Shown here piece after piece: positions 51,958-57,597 of a stretch of DNA of 57,597 nucleotides; position 1 is the first letter of the stretch, and each line of letters begins with the position of its first letter. The notes beneath the pieces are model-generated. The model was not told the DNA's origin and did not search any database. It worked only from the letters and a program-made list of their open reading frames with translations. This DNA is from an uncultured Ectothiorhodospiraceae bacterium (lineage in GTDB: Bacteria > Pseudomonadota > Gammaproteobacteria > UBA6429 > Thiohalophilaceae), in the NCBI GenBank assembly GCA_947260005.1, contig CAMYOL010000022.1, positions 1 to 57,597 of the forward strand. The letters run 5' to 3'. Position numbers and translations under genes: made by a program.

Positions 51958-52431
51958 ATGAATAAGATTGCCCTGTTTGCCGATGTGCAGAACATTTACT
52001 ACACCACGAGACAGGCTTATGGGCGTCAGTTCAATTACCGTGAGTTGTGGCGTCGAGTTGCCGAAAAGGGTGAAATCACCTCTGCCTTTGCGTATGCCAT
52101 ACACCGCGATGATGATAAGCAACTCAAATTCCAGGATGCCTTAAAACACATTGGTTTTGAGGTAAAACTCAAGCCTTTTATCCAACGTAGTGATGGCTCG
52201 GCTAAGGGCGATTGGGATGTCGGCATTGCCATTGATGTCATGGAGGCCGCCAATGATGTGGATAGTATTGTTCTGTTGTCGGGCGATGGGGATTTTGATC
52301 TGTTATTAAATAAAATTCGTGATCGACATGATGTGAGCTCTGAAGTCTATGGGGTCCCGTCACTGACCGCTAACTCACTCATTGCCTCCGCCAGTTATTA
52401 CCATCCAATTGAAGATGATTTGTTGCTTTAA
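51958..52431 (+). CDS. NYN-domain (LabA/DUF88) PIN-like nuclease-fold protein
   Basis: 157 residues: MNKIALFADVQNIYYTTRQA, SAFAYAIHRDDDK, GDWDVGIAIDVMEAA, VLLSGDGDFDLLLNKIR, PSLTANSLIASASYY. The four acidic residues of the PIN-like site (Asp9 and those of GDWDVG and SGDGDFD) are present. Probably an RNA nuclease or RNA-binding protein. Start: ATG 51958 begins the family sequence; the in-frame GTG at 51898 adds 20 residues without similarity. Confidence 0.85.
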   Translation: MNKIALFADVQNIYYTTRQAYGRQFNYRELWRRVAEKGEITSAFAYAIHRDDDKQLKFQDALKHIGFEVKLKPFIQRSDGSAKGDWDVGIAIDVMEAANDVDSIVLLSGDGDFDLLLNKIRDRHDVSSEVYGVPSLTANSLIASASYYHPIEDDLLL

Positions 52432-52435
52432 AGAT

Positions 52436-52737
52436 CTGGATTCCCGCCTGCGCGGGAATGACGATGAAAAATAAAGCATCTGGATTTCCGCCTCCGTGAG
52501 AATGACGAAAAGGGAATAACGACAATGGTCCATGTTGTCATCCCCTCGGACGCCTACATGGACGTAGGCGGTAGGGCGAAGCAGGAGCCAGAGCCGAGGA
52601 GGGGATCCAGTAATTATATATATGGATTCCCGCCTCCGCGGGAATGACGGGAGGGACAAACGTATATTGGATAGAAGCTATCTCATTCCAACGACGACGG
52701 AAACCACTACTCGTCATTCCCGCGAAGGCGGGAATCC
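52436..52737. repeat. Cluster of dispersed hairpin repeats, one with the nested module
   Basis: Plain units: GATTCCCGCCTGCGCGGGAA (52438), a decayed one near 52484, GATTCCCGCCTCCGCGGGAA (52625), CATTCCCGCGAAGGCGGGAA (52714). The copy at 52538-52610 is CATCCCCTCGG...CGAGGAGGGGATCC opened by the nested module with stem CGCCTAC-ATGGAC-GTAGGCG (52551-52570). Confidence 0.88.
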
Positions 52738-52769
52738 ATTATTAGGAAATAATTAGTTGCTATAGAAAT

Positions 52770-53627
52770 CTAAATTTTCTTGAGTAACCTGAATACCACA
52801 TCAACAGTCAAATCAATCTCATCCAGGTTTAACGCCGCCTTTCTACCTTCTTTGTTGGCCCGATAAAAATGTGGAGTCATTAATAGTAAATTTCGGATCG
52901 AGTCGTTATCGATTGGCCCGGTTTTGAAATTTAGTTTTTGTGTCTCTTCCAGCACCAACCCCATACTCGCCAGATGTGTTAACGCCATTGGTTCTGTTTT
53001 CTTTACATCTGAATAGATAATTTCACGTAATTCGGTTAAATGATTCGGTCCGGGCTCGACTAAAATGATTCTTCCACCGGGTTTTAATATTGTTTTAAAG
53101 CCGTCAAAACTCTGAAAACCAAATACGCATAAAATAATATCCACGCTATCGGCCAATAGCGGCGGTTGCCTGTTAGTACCCACAACCCAGCCTATTTGTT
53201 TATTACGTTTTGCCGCTTCATGGATGGCCGGCTTGGAGATATCCAGCCCGACGACTGACAAGCATTTATTTTGATTGTTAGCTTCAAGGTATTTAACAAT
53301 CCAATCGGTATAATAGCCCTCACCACAGCCTGCATCTAACAAACAGAGTTTATCTTGATCTCGGATGAGCGTCTCGATCTTATCGGCGAGCAAACTGACA
53401 ACCGGTTCATAGACACCGGTATTGAGAAAATTCGAGCGGGCCAACACCATGTCTTTACTGTCACCCGGATCTTTGGAACGCTTTTGTTGCACTGGCAATA
53501 AATTCACATAACCTTGGCGGGCAATATCAAAACTATGGCCGTTCGTGCAGCGGAGTTGTTGATTGCTTAGCTGCAATACCTCACCATCGAGTGGACAGGC
53601 TAGATTGTGTATTTTATCAAGACTCAT
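52770..53627 (-). CDS. rlmA: 23S rRNA (guanine-N1)-methyltransferase RlmA
   Basis: 285 residues. The N-terminal zinc-finger region (Cys11, Cys27, His31) is followed by FDIARQGYVNLLPVQQKRSK and DPGDSKDM, the signature of RlmA. SAM-binding motif LLDAGCGEGYYTDWI (about 97-111). Modifies G745 (or G748) of 23S rRNA; the gammaproteobacterial type acts on G745. One zinc ligand appears changed: the usual CPxC reads CPLD, so residue 14 is Asp. Divergent from dbpA, another 50S-related gene, with about 100 bases between. Confidence 0.88.
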   Translation of the reverse strand: MSLDKIHNLACPLDGEVLQLSNQQLRCTNGHSFDIARQGYVNLLPVQQKRSKDPGDSKDMVLARSNFLNTGVYEPVVSLLADKIETLIRDQDKLCLLDAGCGEGYYTDWIVKYLEANNQNKCLSVVGLDISKPAIHEAAKRNKQIGWVVGTNRQPPLLADSVDIILCVFGFQSFDGFKTILKPGGRIILVEPGPNHLTELREIIYSDVKKTEPMALTHLASMGLVLEETQKLNFKTGPIDNDSIRNLLLMTPHFYRANKEGRKAALNLDEIDLTVDVVFRLLKKI

Positions 53628-53728
53628 TTTTCTCAGTGACGGTCGCTCGCGACCTAAATGCTAACCCGTTTGCGCCTATTCTGTTATTATGCACGGGCTT
53701 TATACCACATCAGCCGAGACCTTTCTCC

Positions 53729-55114
53729 GTGAGCACAAACTCCACCTTCGCTACTTTACCGTTAAGCCCTGAATTCCTGGCCAATCTCGACTCGCTGGAT
53801 TACAAAACCATGACTCCGATTCAGGCCCAAAGCCTGCCTGCTGTACTTGAGGGTCAGGATATCCAGGCGCAGGCCAAAACCGGTAGCGGTAAAACCGCCG
53901 CTTTCGGCATCGGGTTGTTGCACAACCTAAAGAGTGATCTGTTTCAAACCCAGGCCCTCGTGCTTTGCCCGACCCGTGAACTGGCCGATCAGGTGGCCAA
54001 AGAATTGCGCCGACTGGCTCGCAGCACACCTAACACTAAGATTCTGACCCTATGCGGCGGCACACCAACCGCCCCACAGCGTGACTCATTAGCCCACGCC
54101 CCACATATCGTGGTCGGGACGCCCGGTCGCATTCTAAAACATCTACAAACCGGCGCTTTAAAACTGGGTGGCCTCAATACGTTGGTATTAGACGAGGCGG
54201 ATCGCATGCTGGACATGGGCTTTTATGAAGACATCATGACCATCATTTCTGCCACGCCCCCCCAACGACAGACCCTGTTATTTTCGGCGACTTATCCGGA
54301 CGAAATTAAATTCATTAGTGAATCGATTCAACGTGATCCATTAGATGTGCGCGTAGAAAGCCTGCACAGCAATAAAAAAATACAACAGATCTTTTATGAG
54401 ATCCAAAAGGGCGAACGCACCCAAACCTTAATAGCGCTATTACAACATTATCGCCCGCAATCGAGTGTGGTGTTTTGTAATCGTAAGACACAAAGTAAAG
54501 AACTGGCCGAGGCGTTATGGCAGCAAGGCTTTCATGCCCTGGCCCTGCATGGTGATCTGGAACAAAAAGATCGGGACCAGGTATTAGTACAATTTTCCAA
54601 CAAGAGTAGTTCTCTGTTAATCGCCACCGATGTCGCCGCCCGTGGCCTCGATATCAAAGACCTGGATGCCGTAATTAATTTTGAGCTACCGCATGATCCG
54701 GAAATACACATTCACCGCATCGGCCGTACCGGACGCGCCGGCAATGAAGGCCTTGCATTAAGCCTGTTTATGCCTTCGGAAGCCACAAAGGTCAATGCCA
54801 TTGAAGAATATCAAAATAGTCCGGTGCGCATTGAAAAACCCAGCTCTCTTAAGACACGTGAAAATTTTCGACTCAGCCCGCCGATGGTGACCTTAAGCAT
54901 CAATGGCGGCAAAAAAAATAAAGTGCGTGCCGGTGACATTCTCGGCGCGTTAACGGCCAATAAAAAAATACCGGGTAAACAAATTGGCAAGATCGACCTG
55001 TTTGATAACTTTGCCTATGTCGCAGTGGAACGCCCCGTTGCCAAGCAGGCGCTTAAGATATTAAGTGAAGGCAAAATAAAAGGGCGGAAATTTCGCGTGC
55101 GTAAATTACGTTAA
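53729..55114 (+). CDS. dbpA: ATP-dependent RNA helicase DbpA
   Basis: 461 residues, DEAD-box helicase specific for hairpin 92 of 23S rRNA in 50S assembly. Motifs: Q motif (MTPIQAQSLP), AKTGSGKT, PTRELADQV, TPGRIL, DEADRMLDMGF, SATYP, ATDVAARGLDI, HRIGRTGRAG. The C-terminal DbpA RNA-binding domain (about 385-461, IGKIDLFDNFAYVAVE, GRKFRVRKLR) settles the identity. Start: GTG 53729 matches the E. coli protein length; the frame is open to 53591 but would overlap rlmA and adds unrelated residues. Confidence 0.94.
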   Translation: MSTNSTFATLPLSPEFLANLDSLDYKTMTPIQAQSLPAVLEGQDIQAQAKTGSGKTAAFGIGLLHNLKSDLFQTQALVLCPTRELADQVAKELRRLARSTPNTKILTLCGGTPTAPQRDSLAHAPHIVVGTPGRILKHLQTGALKLGGLNTLVLDEADRMLDMGFYEDIMTIISATPPQRQTLLFSATYPDEIKFISESIQRDPLDVRVESLHSNKKIQQIFYEIQKGERTQTLIALLQHYRPQSSVVFCNRKTQSKELAEALWQQGFHALALHGDLEQKDRDQVLVQFSNKSSSLLIATDVAARGLDIKDLDAVINFELPHDPEIHIHRIGRTGRAGNEGLALSLFMPSEATKVNAIEEYQNSPVRIEKPSSLKTRENFRLSPPMVTLSINGGKKNKVRAGDILGALTANKKIPGKQIGKIDLFDNFAYVAVERPVAKQALKILSEGKIKGRKFRVRKLR

Positions 55115-55168
55115 TCTCAATACTTTCTACAATTTAATAATATATAAAAATAGTTATGAGCTGAGCTG

Positions 55169-55252
55169 ATCCCCTCACCCCAACCCTCGGCTTTGGCTTC
55201 CTGCGTCGCCCTATCGGCTACGTCCATGTAGCCGTCTCCCTGAGAGAGAGGG
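55169..55252 (+). repeat. CCCTCACCCCAACCCTC repeat carrying the nested module
   Basis: Nearly the same composite as 26475-26555: host hairpin, then CTCGGCTTTGGCTTCCTGCG and the stem CGGCTAC-GTCCAT-GTAGCCG (55215-55234), closed by GAGAGAGAGGG. Confidence 0.9.
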
Positions 55253-55308
55253 TGTATCGATCAGGAATAAATAAGCATCATTCAGGAATATACTGATACA
55301 GATATATC

Positions 55309-56499
55309 ATGAGCAACTCTCTTTCATCAGACGTCATCATCATCGGTGCCAGCGCATCGGGATTGATGTGCGCAATCGAGGCCGGGAAACGTGGCCGCAA
55401 GGTCATCGTATTGGATCACGCCAATCGTGCGGGTAAAAAAATCCTGATGTCCGGTGGGGGTCGATGTAATTTTACTAATTACGATGTCAGTGCCGATAAC
55501 TTCATTTCGCATAATCCGCATTTTTGTAAATCGGCACTCAGTCGCTTTACGCAATGGGATTTTATTACTTTGGTCGAACAATACGCCATTCCTTATCACC
55601 AACGTGATCATGGCCAGTTATTTTGTGATGACAGCGCAAAAGATATATTAAATATGCTGTTAGCAGAATGTAAAAAAGCAAAGGTCGATATAAAACTGAA
55701 TTGCGACATCGCGAGCGTAAAACATAACCCGGATAAAACCTTTTCATTACAAACTTCCCTCGGTAACTTTTCAGCAGACTCACTCGTGATCGCCAGTGGG
55801 GGCTTATCTATTCCAAAAATGTGTGCCAGCCCATTCGGTTATCAAATCGCCGAACAATTTGGCCATCACATCTGGCCAACCCATGCCGGACTGGTTCCGT
55901 TTACACTGCATACCCAGGATAAAGAACGCTTCTCTGAACTTTCCGGCATTGCCGTCGATAGTATCGTCAGTAACGAACGCACGAATTTTAGAGAAAACAT
56001 ACTCTTCACCCACCGAGGTTTAAGCGGCCCAGCTATTTTACAAATCTCTTCGTACTGGCAAGCCGGTGAAGCGATTACCATAAATTTATTACCTGATCTA
56101 AACCTGAACGACCTGTTAAAAGAAAAACAAAAAACACAACCGAAATTAAAACTAAAAACCGTATTAAGTGAACACCTCCCCAAACGTTTAGTCATGAGCA
56201 TAATCACGACAGACCTAATTGAATCCCCCCTGCAATCCATCTCACATACTGAATTCAGCGAGATATCCCACCGACTACACAACTGGCAGATCAAACCCAA
56301 TGGCACCGAAGGTTATCGCACCGCCGAAGTCACCCTCGGCGGCGTTGACTGCGATGAGTTATCATCTAAAACCATGGAGTCCAAAAAAGCACCCGGTTTA
56401 TATTTTATCGGCGAAGTCGTCGACGTCACCGGTTGGTTAGGTGGATACAATTTCCAATGGGCCTGGGCATCGGGCTGGTGTGCAGGGCAGACTGTTTGA
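55309..56499 (+). CDS. BaiN/HI0933-family flavoprotein (NAD(P)/FAD-dependent oxidoreductase)
   Basis: 396 residues. N-terminal FAD-binding IIIGASASGLMCAIEAGKRG, then AGKKILMSGGGRCNFTNYDV (the typical GGGRCNxTN block), and a C-terminal LYFIGEVVDVTGWLGGYNFQ, WAWASGWCAG. This is the HI0933/YhiN/BaiN family; the reaction of the proteobacterial members is not established. Start: ATG 55309, weak ribosome binding site. Follows dbpA after 195 bases holding a composite repeat. Confidence 0.9.
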   Translation: MSNSLSSDVIIIGASASGLMCAIEAGKRGRKVIVLDHANRAGKKILMSGGGRCNFTNYDVSADNFISHNPHFCKSALSRFTQWDFITLVEQYAIPYHQRDHGQLFCDDSAKDILNMLLAECKKAKVDIKLNCDIASVKHNPDKTFSLQTSLGNFSADSLVIASGGLSIPKMCASPFGYQIAEQFGHHIWPTHAGLVPFTLHTQDKERFSELSGIAVDSIVSNERTNFRENILFTHRGLSGPAILQISSYWQAGEAITINLLPDLNLNDLLKEKQKTQPKLKLKTVLSEHLPKRLVMSIITTDLIESPLQSISHTEFSEISHRLHNWQIKPNGTEGYRTAEVTLGGVDCDELSSKTMESKKAPGLYFIGEVVDVTGWLGGYNFQWAWASGWCAGQTV

Positions 56500-56569
56500 C
56501 CTGAAACGCAACACTAATAGTTTTCGATAACATATCGTTACTATATTAACGCTATAGTTTATTGATTTG

Positions 56570-56730
56570 TAAGAGTTAATTAATTAAAACGTCAAAAATG
56601 ACACATAACATCCCAATATTTTTAGGCCGTCTATTCGACTTAACCAATTGATAATCTGTAGATAAAGTGGTATTTAATATGTCTTCGAGGTTTTTATATG
56701 TCAATTAGGTCGTCTATATATTTAGCTGCA
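56570..56730 (+). repeat. Dispersed palindromic element, copy B
   Basis: Homologous to 13835-14005 over roughly 150 bp. Arms CCAATTGATAATCTGTA and TATATGTCAATTAGG are imperfectly inverted; GATAAAGTGGTATTTAATATG and CTTCGAGGTTTTT are the best-kept central blocks. It ends a few bases before the next gene's start codon. Confidence 0.65.
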
Positions 56731-56735
56731 TAATT

Positions 56736-57035
56736 ATGGATTTCGGAAAAATCAATAAAGCAGATGGAAGAATCGGGCTAGAAGAATGGCAAAAAGTCAT
56801 TGATTCAAACAGCTCATTGCAACAAGCGCCTGACAGGAAAGGGGTAAATCCATTCACAAATGAAGAAATAATATTTACTGGTGAAGGTAAAGCATATTAT
56901 TTAGAAAATAATGAGCCAGCTGGGAATATTAGTCTTGAAGAAGGTGAATTACTTACAACCGGCGTTCCTGTCTCAATATGTGAAGCAATAGCAAAGGAAT
57001 TTAATGCTGAGGTTTTTGAAGATGATCGCAGCTAA
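56736..57035 (+). CDS. Hypothetical small protein
   Basis: 99 residues, acidic, soluble. MDFGKINKADGRIGLEEWQK..., then NPFTNEEIIFTGEGKAYYLE and EGELLTTGVPVSICEAIAKE. No family recognised. No clear ribosome binding site; the start lies right at the end of the palindromic element copy B, which may supply its promoter. Stop lies in GCTAACAAG. Confidence 0.55.
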   Translation: MDFGKINKADGRIGLEEWQKVIDSNSSLQQAPDRKGVNPFTNEEIIFTGEGKAYYLENNEPAGNISLEEGELLTTGVPVSICEAIAKEFNAEVFEDDRS

Positions 57036-57127
57036 CAAGCCAAATAAAACCGCCGGTCAAAAAACCTGCCCTGCTCGTACTCCGCAAAGCGATACCGTTT
57101 AATTCTAATGTTATCGGTAAAAAGAAA

Positions 57128-57427
57128 ATGATGAGTGAATTTGCACAAAGCAAATTTACGAAATTTATTTTTTATTCTGTTGCCATCTCATTGGCAATTT
57201 CTCTAATTGCTACAGTTTCATGTGATGGCCCTATAGATTCAATATTTGGTTGGCGAGATAAAACCAGCTGTGTATACAAAACCTATGGATGTATCATTGG
57301 AAGTAGTGTTGAAGAAAACACTGCGGCAGGTGCAGGAGTTCTAGTTCTATTCCTGGTGTTAGTTGGAATTGTTTATGGTTGTATATTTTTTATTAAAAAG
57401 TTACTTAAAAGTAATCATACACGTTGA
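57128..57427 (+). CDS. Hypothetical small membrane protein
   Basis: 99 residues with two membrane helices (about 13-32 FIFYSVAISLAISLIATVSC and 71-92 AGVLVLFLVLVGIVYGCIFF) and a short cysteine-containing loop between (CDGPIDSIFGWRDKTSCVYK). No family recognised. Start: ATG 57128 or 57131, preceded by AAAAAGAAA. No gene is visible in the remaining 170 bases. Confidence 0.6.
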   Translation: MMSEFAQSKFTKFIFYSVAISLAISLIATVSCDGPIDSIFGWRDKTSCVYKTYGCIIGSSVEENTAAGAGVLVLFLVLVGIVYGCIFFIKKLLKSNHTR

Positions 57428-57597
57428 AACCGATAACATGCGACTGTGGATTCAACCTCTATTTAATTTCAAACGTCATTCATCAATCAGCACTTTTATT
57501 GCCTGCCACAAACCAATACTTTTTTCTTAATTAGATTTTAATCCGTTTAAGCATAAAATCAATCATATCTGTAAGTGATAAGAAAGCAGCATGCTTT

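Noticed and set aside
53591-53728. Longer N-terminus for DbpA
   Set aside because: It overlaps rlmA on the other strand and has no family similarity; the GTG at 53729 gives the normal length.
1-57597. tRNA or rRNA genes
   Set aside because: None recognised on reading both strands; I cannot run a covariance search, so a missed tRNA is possible.

Overview
The window looks like a chromosome segment of a sulfur-oxidising gammaproteobacterium of moderate-to-low G+C. The evidence is a complete cytoplasmic sulfite dehydrogenase operon (soeABC), decayed remnants that look like an sHdr-type heterodisulfide reductase locus, a DsrC/TusE-family protein, an exported DsrE-family protein, and gammaproteobacterial housekeeping genes (rlmA, dbpA, pbpC with alpha-2-macroglobulin, potABCD, moaA, a Cox15/CtaA-type heme A synthase). 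No rRNA, tRNA, transposase, integrase or CRISPR array was recognised.

Layout. 0-2.6 kb: two tandem PstS-like binding-protein genes, the first cut by the window edge, then a non-coding stretch holding the hdrC/hdrB-like relics. 2.6-7.6 kb: soeABC, with hairpin repeats in both intercistronic gaps. 7.7-13.6 kb: a very large kinase-cyclase-ATPase-TPR signalling protein and a convergent FAD oxidoreductase. 13.6-17.2 kb: accessory stretch with a cupin protein, a LysR fragment, two unknown proteins and a PaaI-type thioesterase. 17.5-21.2 kb: DsrC-like protein, a Crp-family regulator and a divergent CHASE2 adenylate cyclase, probably a cAMP-making and cAMP-reading pair. 21.7-26 kb: a FecR-TPR-beta-barrel outer-membrane protein followed by two related small exported proteins with a shared C-terminal four-cysteine motif. 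The second is interrupted by a pentanucleotide tract inside its signal peptide that puts it out of frame: a strong candidate for on/off phase variation. 26-28.5 kb: dispersed repeats, a SARP/BTAD regulator and a receiver-domain fragment. 28.6-38.8 kb: all minus strand, ECF sigma factor, anti-sigma factor, alpha-2-macroglobulin lipoprotein and penicillin-binding protein 1C, an envelope-maintenance block. 39-44.1 kb: serine protease, cox15/ctaA, moaA, exported DsrE protein, a 68-bp tandem array, a small DUF2892-type membrane protein and a GFA-family protein. 44.4-48.3 kb: potDABC polyamine importer. 48.9-51.3 kb: small accessory genes, including a sigma-region-4/ClpX-zinc-finger fusion and a toxin-antitoxin pair. 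51.4-56.5 kb: cold-shock protein, NYN nuclease-like protein, rlmA, dbpA and a BaiN/HI0933 flavoprotein. The last kilobase has a second copy of a dispersed palindromic element and two small unknown genes.

Genes that work together: SoeABC needs the molybdenum cofactor whose first step is made by MoaA; DsrC- and DsrE-type proteins and the hdr relics point to a sulfane-sulfur relay upstream of sulfite. The non-coding DNA is unusually rich in hairpin repeats. A roughly 50-bp module with its own hairpin sits in the loop of at least three different short hairpin repeats, and its stem shows a compensatory base-pair change between copies. The most interesting signals are the phase-variable exported protein next to the FecR-barrel gene, this nested repeat module, the hdr relics, and the sigma4-ClpX fusion.
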